Notes: generated from the sequence alone by a model not told the origin. 64,000 bases of DNA from Dactylorhiza incarnata (GCA_033032865.1 JAWHQI010000001.1:4114001-4178000); one strand, 5' to 3'; counted from the stretch's first letter, positions 22,164 through 33,644 are shown. Numbers and translations are program-made.

Positions 22164-24229
22164 ATGGCACAAAACAAGGAGTATTCAAGCACAAGACCTC
22201 CTATGTGCAACCTTAGTAAGTTTGCACCGTGGAAAGCAAGGATTAGGCTTTATATGAACTCAATTGATGAAGAGATTTTCAATGTTATTCTGACAGGACC
22301 TCCAGCACCTACAGCATCAACAAGCACTGAAGCAACAGCAGACCACCATGCTGTCCCACCTCCTAAGTGGACAGAAACACAAAAGAAGCAAAGAAGTGCA
22401 GATGCTAAAGCCATGAATATTCTAGCTCAAACTATGTCTGATGACATATTTCAGAGAGTGGTGGAATGCACCTCAGCAAGAGAAATATGGATTTCTCTCA
22501 ACAACATCGTTGAGGGATCTGCTGATGAAAGGAAAGACAGGAGATCACATCTCATTTCTCAGTATGAGAATTTTAAGAAAGGAGAAAATGAAACAGTAGC
22601 TGATATGTACAATAGGCTCAGCCTCATAATAAATGAGCTGAAGACCTTGGATAAAGTGATCTCTATCACTGAGGTCAATGACAAGATCTTAATGTGCTTC
22701 CCCAGCACATGGGATTCTAGAATCTGGCCAATCAAGGAAGCCAGAAGCCTCAATGAGATTACCACTGAAGCATTGTTGGGCAAGCTCAAATCCTATAAGC
22801 AGCTCATTAAATCCAGGGAAGCTGAAGCATCCACTTCATCTCCAGCAACAAAGAAAGAAAAGAGCATAGCTTTTAAAGCAGCTGATGCAGAAGAAGAAAA
22901 GACTCCAAAAGATGAGGAGTTTATGAGTCTCATAGCCAAGAGATTCTACAAAATGGCTAAGAAGGACTTCAGAAAGAAAGAGTCCAGATCAAGAGAAAAG
23001 CAAAGGTATGACAAATCAACTCCTAAAGAGGTTATTTGTTATGGCTGCAGGAAACCTGGACACTACCTGACAGAATGTCCAGAAAATCAAAAGAAAGAAA
23101 AGAAAAAGGATAAAGAAGAGAAAAGAAGCTCCAGCAAGTCTTCCTCCCACAAGCATAAAAAGAAGGGAAGAGGATTTATAGCAGAATCTTGGAGTGACAC
23201 TGAATCTGAATCATCATCCAGCTCATCTGATGATGATGATGAAGAAAATTCAAAGGAAAGTGACCAATGTCTGATGGCAATATATGACTCAGCCAGTGAG
23301 TCAGAATATGCCTTCTCATCCAGCTCCAATGATGATGAAGAAGCAAGAACCTTCTGCATAATGGCTAGCAATGCCTCAGGACATAATTCTGAAGAAAAAT
23401 CAGAATCTGAAGCAGAAGATGATGCAGATCAGGTATTATCTAACTTTGATTTTACTTTAGTTGAATTCAAAGCTAAATTCAAAGTTCTTTGCTTAGACTT
23501 ACTAAAATCTGAGAAAGAAATAATCTCACTCAGAAGTAAGCTAGCTGAAATGAATAATATAAGTGATGAAAATAAAAAACTTAAGAAAGATTTGGCTGCC
23601 TCCAGGGAACATATTGTTCTCATTGAGAGCAAGTTGTCTGAAGCCAAAAAGATTGAAGAATCCCTAAATGGGAGAAGCATCAAACTGATGGACATAACAA
23701 GCACAGTAAATGTTAGACTTAATAGCAAACTGGGCTTGGGTGCTTCATCAAGTGAGCCACCTCTAATTAAGGAAACATACTTTCTACACCTATAAAATTC
23801 ATTTCTGCTAAAGGCAAAGAGGCTGTAGAAGCAAATAAAGTTATTTCAAGCAAGTCTGTTAAGAATAAAAGAATTCAGAAGAATTCGTCGAACGGAGCTC
23901 GACAAAAAGACTTAAATTTGTCGAACGGAGATCGACGAAAACTAAAAACAGATTTTCAGTATAGTCATCATATGAACGGCGCTCTATGAAATAATGTACA
24001 TTCGTCGAACGGCGATCGACGAATTTACCCAAATTTGTCGAACAAATACTATACACAGAATTTCAGGAATTCTAATTCTAAACACATTAAAAATCCTTTT
24101 ACTGAATGGACAATACCTCCAAGGAGATATCATCCACAAGGCTATAAGGATCAGCCTGAAATGTCCTTTATTTCTGAGTATTGTGGTAAGACAAAAGGAC
24201 CCAAGGCAGTCTGGGTTAAAAACAACTAG
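22164..24229 (+). pseudogene. Element D: gag, mostly open, one frameshift
   Basis: The ATG at 22164 opens 543 codons without a stop. The gag core contains AREIWISLNNIVEGSADERKD, followed by a Lys-rich linker, a CCHC knuckle at 23037-23078 (about residues 292-305), an acidic/Ser-rich region and a coiled-coil-like segment (EIISLRSKLAEMNNI). A 1-bp deletion near 23776, relative to C, shifts the frame and causes the stop at 23793-23795. The remaining C-terminus is readable in frame +2 to TAG 24227-24229, with a further TGA in the third palindromic repeat (about 23987). The final TAG is at the same place as in C, with protease in frame behind it. This is the better preserved of the two gags. Confidence 0.85.
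23884..24026. repeat. Palindromic TCGA-core repeat array inside gag of D
   Basis: This is the counterpart of 12361-12512. Copies 1, 2 and 4 keep the TTCGTCGA/TCGACGAA-type arms. Copy 3 is decayed and carries a stop. Confidence 0.82.
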
Positions 24230-25431
24230 TTTATGTTTTTGTCTTTGCAGGTACACAGCTATCCAAGAACAAGTGAAAAGTGGTATTTGGACAGTGGCTG
24301 TTCAAAACATATGACAGGGAACAAGGCAAATCTGAACAATTACAAGGCAAAGCTTGGACCAAAAGTCATATTTGTAGACTCCAACTGTGGACAGACCAAA
24401 GGCTATGGAAAAGTCATGGTTGGAGAAGTCACCTTCAAAGAGGTAGCTTATTTAAAGGGACTGAAGCATAACCTTATCAGCATAAGTCAATTATGTGATG
24501 AAGGGTATCAGGTAACATTTAATAAATTGAATTGCCTTATTAAATCTACTGATGATATCATTGTTTTATCAAGTATTAGCAAGGTAATATATATTTAGTG
24601 AATTTCAATTCATCTACTTCAGAAGTTTGTTTATTTAGTGATTTAAGCAAATCTAGTGATCTTTAGCATAAGAGATTAGGACATGTAAACATTAGGACCA
24701 TTGCTAAATTATCTAAGGACAATCTTGTTAGAGGTTTACCCTTAAGCTCATACAAGAATGAAGGTCTTTGTAGGGCATGTCAACTAGGCAAGCAAACCAA
24801 AAATAGCTTTAAATCATTATCTAAAAGTGATTCACCTAGAATCTTATATTTGCTACATATGGACCTTTTTGGACCTATAGCAACAAAGAGTTTAGGGGGG
24901 AAGTCTTACACTCTAGTTATTGTAGATGACTTCTCTAGATTCACTTGGGTGTTCTTTTAGAGAAAAAAGTCAGATAACTTTAAAGTTCTTACAGACTTTC
25001 TTAAGAGCATACAGATTGAGTACTCTACTGTAGTTGCATTGATCAGAAGTAATCATGGCACTGAGTTTGAGTCTCTTCTTATGCAAGAATTCTGTGAGAC
25101 GGAAGGTATCAGGCATTGTTTCTCAGCTCCTAGAACTCCTCAACAAAATGGGGTAGTTGAAAAGAAAAATAGAACTCTAATTGAATCAGCAAGAACATTG
25201 CTTGCAGATGCTAATTTGCCCCTATCATTTTGGGCAGAGGCTGTTAGCACATCAAATTATATTCTGAATAGAAGTTTGATACACAAACTTAAGGGAAAGA
25301 CTCCTTATGAATTATTTAAAGGGAAGAAACCTAAAGTTAACTATTTTAGAGCATTTGGTTGTAGATGTTTCATTCACACTAATGATAAGAAATACCATAG
25401 AAATTTGAACCAAAATCAGATGAAGGAATTT
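24230..25431 (+). pseudogene. Element D: pol part 1 (protease, GAG-pre-IN, integrase N-terminal part)
   Basis: A pyrimidine tract ending CTTTGCAG (24250) and GTACAC follow the gag TAG. Protease has WYLDSGCSKHMTG, Asp codon 24290-24292. A 1-bp indel near 24585 closes the frame at 24596-24598. GAG-pre-integrase has a TAG at 24664-24666 where C has TGG. Another TAG is near 24958. The integrase core has LIRSNHGTEF: the second catalytic Asp is Asn (AAT 25051-25053), against Asp in C. The sequence ends at 25431 in the GIFLGY motif, exactly where E is inserted; the motif resumes at 31311 or just after, depending on which TSD copy is counted. Confidence 0.87.
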
Positions 25432-26855
25432 TGATGCGTATTCGATAAGTGCACCGGTCGCTGTCAAGTAATAAAATTGGGAATAGCTTCCCCGAATATC
25501 GTCTCTCAAGGAATGCAGGTTCTGGTGAACGAAACGCGTGGTGAATCGATCGTTATACGAGCGAATAAAGGAAAAACAAGGGCATTGATTTTGGGTTTCC
25601 TAAGCTAGTGCAGAAAAGAGAGTTGCGGGTCAAAACTCCACTTCGTAGGGCGAGGTGGATGCAACGGCCGCGATGCCATGCTTCGGGAGGCGCATGGACG
25701 AGAAGGCACGCGGATGGGTGATCACAAGGGCGGAAGTGTTGAAGGTCGAGAGCACCTCTTTGCAAATGCTAATAGCACTTTTTCTATAGCGTGGATTGTG
25801 AACGTGAATGAAACGGAACGATTGTCACAACGAGATCATCAACCAATAACATAACGAGACATGATTATATTATCACAACTAATTGTTCAATATATCAAAA
25901 TCTCAGAAATTACACAACAAATAATAATATGAAAATGAGAGATAGAGGTTTCGTCACCAAAGGATGAAGACTCGCGGTCGTTCACTGCCGGAATTCTGGG
26001 TTGTCAATCCGGATCCGGGCCCGGCTTCGGCTAACGTCCGGGATATTCGAAGGGTTGTCAATCCTCCGCTAACGTCCCGTCTTCTTCACTTGAACCTCTG
26101 AACTGGCACTGAATCCTTGCATCTTCTTCTTCTTTTCACCAGAATAGTGTTGTGTGGTTGAGAACTCGTCGGAGTGGAGGAAGCGGAGCGTTTGGATGAT
26201 GAATCGATGCCCGGATCTTGAACGGAGGATGGATGGACGAAGGGAGGCGAATGGGGGAGAGAAGCTTCCAAAATCCGTGGATGGGCGGCTACGGGGCGGA
26301 ATGAATACCCTAAAATCGCGGAACAGGGCATTAAATAGGCGCTGGCGAAATAGTGCGCACGACCAGTGGTCGTGCGCACTAGAAGTTTGGCGCTCGTGCG
26401 CACTATCCAAGCGGAACCAACGACATAAACTTTATAAAATATAAATATCGCATGACCGAACGCACGACTGTGTGTAAAAATGCACGACAAAATTCAGAAT
26501 GCAACATTGGGTTGCAAATGAACGCGCACGATCGGCGGCGCACGATCAGTGGTCGTGCGCAGTATAACCAGTGATCGTGCGCAGTGTTCCTGTACAGATT
26601 TGTACCGGGAACACCTGCACGACCCCTGTTCCAGCATAAACACAAATCAAAACCACTGAAAGTGGCACACAACACAGCATGAACGACAGTAAGGATGATA
26701 AACATGAAAAAACACAAAACGGGCCTAGAAGTGCACTTAGCGTGGAATAATAGACGGCTATCAAATGTGAACGAAAATATGTCTAAAGTGTAGTGCTTTG
26801 ACTAAATAAACGGCCCAGATGAGTCCAATAATGTGTATATGATTGGGATTCATCA
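25432..26855 (-). repeat. Element E: 3' LTR
   Basis: It is 1,424 bp; plus-strand ends are TGATGCGTATTCG and GGGATTCATCA. It is closely similar to 29884-31310. It contains many GTCGTGCGCA/TGCGCACGAC motifs, including a 31-nt palindrome at 26351-26381. Confidence 0.9.
26351..26381. repeat. 31-nt palindrome in E's LTR
   Basis: Perfect 15-base arms, TAGTGCGCACGACCA and its reverse complement, flank a single G. The other LTR has it at 30805-30835 with one arm mismatch. Related half-sites are scattered through 26395-26590. Confidence 0.92.
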
Positions 26856-26869
26856 CACCCCCAGACTTA
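26856..26869 (-). promoter_or_regulatory. Element E: polypurine tract
   Basis: The minus strand reads TAAGTCTGGGGGTG directly before the LTR start TGATGAATCC. Confidence 0.8.
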
Positions 26870-28798
26870 CCTGTTTGCACGACCCGAGCAAACTACTCTC
26901 GGCGAATGGAAAAACACGGGTTAGAAAGGTGATTGTGGCTAGGAGTGATATGTGAAATCAAATATTCATGTGCATACAACTCTCATAGAAGAGATTTCTA
27001 CTATGCAAAGTAATTTACAAATATCTAAAATAGTAAATAAGAAATTAGTTTACTCAAAAGCTGAACCAAGTGTGATATGCCAGTCATGTGTAGGGAGAAT
27101 GTAGGGATGCGCTCAGACGAGTATTTCAAAAAAAATATGGGATACGGAACTAAGTCCACCGAAATCCATCGGTGTCGGGAGCCATAAGCTCGCACTCTCA
27201 CACTCTCTCCACAACATTAGGTAAACCTACACACAAGTCAATAGGGCTTTCAGGTGAATATGTGGCTTAGGTTGCGGTAGGATATACAATGATAAACTCG
27301 GAGTCTAACACACCTAACACATTTGAGCAATACAATTTGTAAACCCCGGCAACAAATAAAGCTAATGTGTTCATCGCCAACACCCAATATAAAATAATTC
27401 TTCTCAAACAATTCAGAATTTCTGAATTAGAACATAAAGCTCAGATTTTTTCCTTTTGAAGCACTAATCTTTTCAATTTTCAGCTCACTAATACTTTTTT
27501 TTTCAACTTAAGCAATCCAAATGTGTATCCATAAATAACAGCACAGCACAATAACTATAAAGCTCGAAACACGTGCGCATACAGGTTTGGTAATCTTGGC
27601 TTAAGCGAGAGCGGTGGAGCTAAATAGAAAAGGACGGATAGGCTCAAAATTGGTTAGCAAGGGTGAATTTCTGGTTTTGGCTCAAGGCTCAAACGGTCCA
27701 AAGAATGGCCTACATCATGCTAATGCGTTAGAACTACCCGGTGCCTATGTTTCGAGAGTCGCTAGGGGCGAGTTCTTAGCCACCGAGAAAGATAACTCTT
27801 TCTCCTGACTCGAGAAATACGAATCTAGCGTTCGATACCAACTCACCTACACTACCGGTAGATCGGCACAGGTTCATGCTTTGAGTGAAATAAAACTCTA
27901 ATTACTAGATTAGATAAGAATAAAGATACAAAGCAGGAAAATAGAAATAACTTCTACACAAAATTCTATGCAAAACATGAGTATTCGATTAGAACACTAC
28001 TGGAGTCAACATCGTACCCCAAACCACAATTCCTAGCTAACACAATTGACTTCCCGGCTCCATTCCAAAAGGAAATTTGGCACAGTAGCACTCGCAAGTA
28101 AGTGCATGCATAGTGGGTGTAGTGTGTGTGCCACATAAAAATTGATAAACTCAAAGCTAAAATAATAACACTACCGGAATGCGTGCGTGCGTGCACGTGC
28201 ATGGTTCTCACTCTCCCCCAGACTTACATGAAAGCATAATCTAAAATATGATTCTTTAAACATTAAACTAAGGAGAAAAGGGAGAGTGTACCCCATGCTC
28301 AGAAGTGAGCATACCGGAAGAATTGGCGTTAAAAATCTCTCCCGCAATAATTAACCGAGCTCCTGAAAGGTTAGCAAAAACAAAACACAAGAACATCTAG
28401 AATAATAAACTAAGCAAGCGGAACTAGGAAGTTCCAATGGGTTGTCTCCTAGGAGCCCTTTTGTTTACTGTCCTTAAGGTGGACCAAATACCTGTATTAA
28501 TGCAGTTTATAAAGTCTAGGAAAGCAAAAGTCAATAAATCCTAATTATTATTACAAGCTCAAAACAAATCAGCTATAAGCTGATTTGAAGTAGTAACAAC
28601 TGATGCAGGAAAAAGGTCCGGGGATCTGGTAGTAGGGATGGAAATTAAGTAGGATTCTCACCCTCCAACCCCAAATCTCCTCCTTTTTCGCTCTCTTCTT
28701 CTCCTCTAGTATTATGTCTTCAAAGAAGAACCGCTTGCCCCCTTGTAACCAATCCTCAAGGGGAAGCACCAACGATGATGAGGCAACAATATGTTCCT
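26870..28798 (-). other. Element E: non-coding internal region
   Basis: There are 1.9 kb without a credible coding frame on either strand. The one notable feature is a second copy of the polypurine motif at 28211-28227. No RT, integrase or protease motif is visible. Confidence 0.6.
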
Positions 28799-29716
28799 TC
28801 ATTGTACCTTCCTCACCCCGCCAGGCTTTCGGCTACTCCATGCATAAGGTCTGATCAACCGGAGGAGGGGCATCCTGCATTCTTGTACATAAGAAAGGGG
28901 GTCAGGAAATAAATTGGAAGAAAAACTAAAAGAAATCTCATCTGAGGGGATAATCCCGACTTCATCCCCCATAGGGTGCGGCAATGACAAACTGATGATA
29001 TCATCGAAGATTTCACTAGTCTCAATAGCGCACGCAATGGCCTCCTCTATAACTTGGACTTCCTCGCACTGAACTGAAACAGTTGCTTCAGCACAATCAA
29101 GAATGTCCTCCTCCATGAGAGTGGGCTCGACACTGCGCAGGTCTGCAACATCCTGCAAATTGGCCTCAATGATAACATCAGAAATGGATGTAGTTTCGTG
29201 TGTAGTAGGAGAAGATGTGCCACATGAGAGTTCGGGCTCACTCTCCACACAAGGGCACAAATCCACACCAAGTTGTACATGAATCGAAGAGGTATGGGGG
29301 GTCGCATCAGAAACAGAGTCATGAGGGACACTGATGCACGTGTCGATTCCCGAGCCTTCAAAAAGTGAAGGTGGAAGTGACACGTAACCAGAGGAAGGAG
29401 CTGTGCTCGCAGAATTGGAGGATGGGACGATCCGGATATCCGGCTCATCGTCATCCGCCAATTGGCGCAGATAATCAGCACAGTCCTTCAAGGCATGCTC
29501 CCTGCTTTTGCAAAATAAACACTGCTTTACCGGCATCGCCGACACCCAAGGTGCCGCAGCCGCGTAATGGTGCGACAACGGAGGCGCAGTAGAGTAGCCA
29601 AAAGATTTATGGGCTCCGTACGGTTTCTGAACAACACCATACTCTTTGGGACACATATCACTAGCGTGGGATGTGTCCCCACACCAACGACATCGAATAT
29701 TCAAATGCGCCCACAT
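28799..29716 (-). CDS. Element E: gag-like protein with two CCHC zinc knuckles
   Basis: The ATG at 29716 lies 102 bases after the PBS, and 305 codons are uninterrupted. Residues about 9-22 (CRWCGDTSHASDMC) and about 66-79 (CLFCKSREHALKDC) are CX2CX4HX4C knuckles. The rest is acidic and Ser/Thr-rich with no recognisable gag capsid domain or protease. The protein starts almost at the first knuckle, so the capsid part of gag seems to have been lost, or the leader has replaced it. It may bind element RNA; that is inference. The open frame in an element with this many repeats suggests either recent insertion or selection on the protein. It is the most intact complete reading frame in the window. 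Confidence 0.7.
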   Translation of the reverse strand: MWAHLNIRCRWCGDTSHASDMCPKEYGVVQKPYGAHKSFGYSTAPPLSHHYAAAAPWVSAMPVKQCLFCKSREHALKDCADYLRQLADDDEPDIRIVPSSNSASTAPSSGYVSLPPSLFEGSGIDTCISVPHDSVSDATPHTSSIHVQLGVDLCPCVESEPELSCGTSSPTTHETTSISDVIIEANLQDVADLRSVEPTLMEEDILDCAEATVSVQCEEVQVIEEAIACAIETSEIFDDIISLSLPHPMGDEVGIIPSDEISFSFSSNLFPDPLSYVQECRMPLLRLIRPYAWSSRKPGGVRKVQ

Positions 29717-29818
29717 GATACAGAAGAAGAAAATAGCGTGAAAAAGACTAAATTAGAAAGAATAAAAGACTCATTCGAAAATAATCGATTCACAACCAAA
29801 ATCTCATCACGCCTGCAT

Positions 29819-29836
29819 TCCCCGGCAACGGCGCCA
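29819..29836 (-). promoter_or_regulatory. Element E: primer-binding site (tRNA-Asp type)
   Basis: The minus strand reads TGGCGCCGTTGCCGGGGA, 18 bases matching the plant tRNA-Asp 3' end, six bases from the first TGGTGCG LTR-end motif. Confidence 0.9.
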
Positions 29837-29842
29837 AAAACT

Positions 29843-31310
29843 TGGTGCGTATTCGGCAAGTGCACCGGTCGCTGTCAAAAACTTGGTGCGTATTCGGCAA
29901 GTGCACTGGTCGCTGTCAAGTAATAAAATTGGGAATAGCTTCCCCGAATATCGTCTCTCAAGGAATGCAGGTTCTGGTGAACGAAACGTGTGGTGAATCG
30001 ATCGTTATACGAGCGAATAAAGGAAAAACAAGGGCATTGATTTTGGGTTTCCTAAGCTAGTGCAGAAAAGAGAGATGGGGGTCAAAACTCTACTTCGTAG
30101 GGCGAGGTGGATGCAATGACCGCGATGCCGCGCTTCGGGAGGCGCATGGAAGAGAAGGCACGCGGATGGGTGATTGCAAGGGTGGGAAGTGTTGAGGGTC
30201 TAGAGCACCTCTTCGCAAATGCTAATAGCACTTTTGCTATAGCGTGGATTGTGAACGTGAATGAAACAGAACGATTGTCACAATGAGATCATCAACCAAT
30301 AACATAACGAGACATGATTATATTATCACAACTAATTGTTCAATACATCAAAATCTCAGAAATTACACAACAAATAATAATATGAAAATGAGAGATAGAG
30401 GTTTCGTCACCAAAGGATGAAGACTCGTCATCGTTCACGGCCGGAATTCCGGGTTGTCAATCCGGATCCGGGCTCGACTTCAGCTAACGTCCTGGATACT
30501 CGAAGGGTTGTCAATCCTCCGCTAACATCCCATCTTCTTCACTTGAACCTCTGAACTGGCACAGAATCCCTGCATCTTCTTCTTCTTTTCACCAGAATAG
30601 TGTTGTGTGGTTGAGAACTCGTCGGAGTGGAGGAAGCGGAGCGTTTGGATGATGAATCGATGCCCGGATCTTGAACGGAGGATGGATGGACGAAGGGAGG
30701 TGAATGGGGGGAGAGAAGCTCCCAAAATCCGTGGATGGGCGGCTACGGGGCGGAATGAATACACTAAAATCGCGGAACAGGGCATTAAATAGGCGCTGGC
30801 TAAATAGTGCGCACGACCAGTGGTCGTGCACACTAAAAGTTTGGCGCTCGTGCGCACTATCCCAGTGGAACCTGCGGCATAAACTTTATAAAATATAAAG
30901 ATCGCACGACCTAACGCACGACCGTGCGTAAAAACGCATGACCAAATTCAGAATGCAACATTGGGCTGCAAATGAACGCGCACGATCGGCGGCGCACGAT
31001 CAGTGGTCGTGCGTAGTATAACCAGTGATCGTGCGCAGTGTTCCTGTACAGATTTGTACCTGGAACACCTGCACGACCCCTGTTCCAGCATAAACACAAA
31101 TCAAAACTATTGAAAGTGGCACACAACACAGCATGAGCGACATTAAGGATGATAAACATGAAAATACACAAAAACGGGCCTAGAAGTGCACTTAGCGTGG
31201 AATAATAGATGGCTATCAAATGTGAACGAAAATATGTCTAAAGTGTAGTGCTTTGACTAAATAAACGGCCCAGATAAGTCCAATAATGTGTATATGATTG
31301 GGACTCATCA
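29843..31310 (-). repeat. Element E: 5' LTR with 41-bp duplication at its PBS-side end
   Basis: The unit-length LTR is 29884-31310 (1,427 bp). A further 41-bp copy of the LTR end plus spacer (TTGGTGCGTATTCGGCAAG..., starting 29843) sits between it and the PBS. The outer end CATCA at 31310 is followed by the TSD AATTT. The PBS-side end reads TGGTGCG, against TGATGCG in the other LTR. Confidence 0.85.
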
Positions 31311-33321
31311 AATTTTCTTAGGTTATTCTCTAATCAGTAAAGCATATAGGATTTATAATAAATCTACTCTTAAAATAGAAGAATCTATGCATGTCACTTT
31401 TGATGAAACTAATATGTTTTACAAGGAGAAGATTTCTTCTACCATAGAAAATCTGCAGGTACCTATGTGAGCAGCTAGATCAATTAGCTCTACATAAAGA
31501 AGGAATTCCGAATCCTGAACAGCAGAATGCTGAAGAGAGTGAAGAAGAAAATCTCCCAGATTTTGCTGAAAGTTCAGAACAGATAATAGCAGATCATTCT
31601 TCACAAAATATAGCAACTGAACAAATTCCCCAAGAAGATAATATTGCTGAACTAACTCCAACTGTTGACCACATCACAGTTAGAGATCATCCAATATCAC
31701 AAGTAATTAGATATATTTCAGCAGGTGTTCAAACAAGGCATCAACTACACCAAAATCAGATGCACATTTGTTTCTATCACAAGTTGAACCTCAAACCATA
31801 ACAGATGCAGAACAAGATCCAAATTGGATTATTGCAATGCAAGAGGAACTCAACTAATTTGAAAGGAACAAGGTTTGGGATTTGGTTCCAAGACCAAAGG
31901 GCCATCCAGTCATTGGCACTAAATGGGTCTTCAGGAACAAGCTAGATGAACAAGGCAACATTGTAAGAAACAAAGCAAGATTGGTAGCCCAAGGATATTC
32001 ACAGGAAGAAGGCATTGATTATGATCAGACCTTTGCTCCTGTTGCAAGACTTGAAGCAATCATAATCTTTCTTGCATTTGCTGCATATAAGAAGTTCAAA
32101 GGTTATCAAATGGATGTGAAGAGCGTCTTTTTGAATGGAGAAATCAAGGAAGAAGTCTATGTGGAACAACCACCAGGTTTCATCTCTCCAACTCAACCCA
32201 CTTTTGTATTTAAGCTTAAGAAAGCTCTTTATGGTCTCAAACAAGCTCCTAGAGCATGGTATGAGACTTTAGCTAGTTTTCTTTTGGAAAACAATTTCTG
32301 TAGGGGCATAGTAGATAAAACCCTATTTTTTAAGATACATAAAAATAAAACATTGCTAGTTCAAATATATGTAGATGACATTATCTTTGGCTCTACTGAT
32401 TCAAATTTGTGCAAAAGATTTTCTAATCTATTGCAATCTAAATTTGAAATGAGTAGTATGGGTGAGTTATCATACTTCCTTGGTCTTCAAGTGAAGCAAA
32501 CTCCAAATGGAATCTTCATATCTCAATCTAAGTATGCTAAGGAATTAGTGAAAAGATTTGGTATGTCTGATTCTTCCACCATGAAAACACCAATGCATTC
32601 AAATGCTGTTGTTGATAATGATGAATCAGGGAAACCTGTTGATTCAAAAGAATATAGAGCAATTGTTGGCTCTTTACTTTATTTAGCAGCTAGTAGGCCT
32701 GATATAATATTTGCTACATGCATTTGTACTAGGTTTCAAGTTAACCCCAAAGAATCTCATCTAATTTTGCTAAAAAGAATTTTGAGATATATAAAGGGTT
32801 GCCCTAATCTAGGACTTTGGTATCCAACAACATCTGAATTTGAATTAACTGGATTCTCAGATTCAGATTATGCAGGATGCAGAGTAGACAGGAAAAGCAC
32901 ATCAGGAACTTGTCAGTTTCTTGGTGATAGGCTTGTGTCTTGGTTTTGTAAGAAATAGACATCTGTGTCTACATCACCAGCTGAAGCTGAATATATAGCT
33001 GCAGGCAGTTGTTGCTCACAGATGTTGTGGATACAAAATCAACTTCTAGACTATGGTGTCAACTTAAATAATTCAACTATATTTTGTGACAATACTAGTG
33101 CAATATCTATAGCACAAAATCCAGTTCCCCATAGTAGGACTAAACACATAGAAATTAGGCACCACTTCCTTAGGGATAATGTGGATAAAAATAAAATTTG
33201 CCTACAATTTATTTCTACTGATTTACAAAGAGCTGACATCTTCACCAATCCATTAGATGAAAAGAAGCATATCTTCTTTATAAATCAAATAGGAATGATA
33301 TATGGAGACTCAATCTGTTAA
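31311..33321 (+). pseudogene. Element D: pol part 2 (integrase C-terminal part, RT, RNase H)
   Basis: It resumes at FLGYSLISKAYRIYNKS, matching C's integrase C-terminal part. A frame change lies near 31465 and stops/indels fall between 31790 and 31860. Then 31882-32958 is open for RT with [11 protein letters not shown] and YVDD (32368-32379) and the first part of RNase H (FSDSDYAGC). TAG 32956-32958 stands where C has CAG. RNase H continues in frame to 33319-33321 ([20 protein letters not shown]). The RT-RNase H DNA is almost the same as C's over 1.2 kb. Confidence 0.88.
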
Positions 33322-33348
33322 AAAAATATGTTTCTATTTATCCCCTCA

Positions 33349-33493
33349 ATTCGTCGAACGGAGGACGACGAATTTGAATCATTTGTCGAACGATGGTCGA
33401 CAAAACCTTTTAACTTTAGAATCGATAAAGAAAATTTCACCTGTCGAATGATGGTCGACGAAAAAGATATTTTTGTCGAACGCTGTCTGACGG
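33349..33493. repeat. Palindromic TCGA-core repeats between pol and ORF3 of D
   Basis: Four motifs match those of C at 15938-16078. The first is a good hairpin, TTCGTCGAACGGAGGACGACGAA. The spacer holds no gene. Confidence 0.82.
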
Positions 33494-33644
33494 AGACCTA
33501 AAGTCTTTTCGACTTCTGATTTTTATTAGGTTTTTGCCGAACAGCGCTCCACAAACGCGCCCCCTTCTCCGGTTTATATAACCTATATTTTATTTCTTAA
33601 CAGATTGCGCCTACAGAAATCGTTTCCCTCCAGTTCCGCTCTGC

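Larger units (their letters stand above)
25432..31310 (-). mobile_element. Element E: non-autonomous gypsy-type LTR element coding only a zinc-knuckle protein
   Basis: It is 5.9 kb, bounded by TG...CA LTRs and a perfect 5-bp TSD AATTT (25427-25431 and 31311-31315) in D's pol. On the minus strand: 5' LTR, PBS for tRNA-Asp (29836-29819), one 305-codon ORF with two CCHC knuckles, about 1.9 kb of non-coding DNA, a polypurine tract and the 3' LTR. The tRNA-Asp PBS is typical of Athila/Tat-side gypsy elements. There is no pol. It fits the LARD/TR-GAG concept and needs proteins from another element. Confidence 0.85.
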
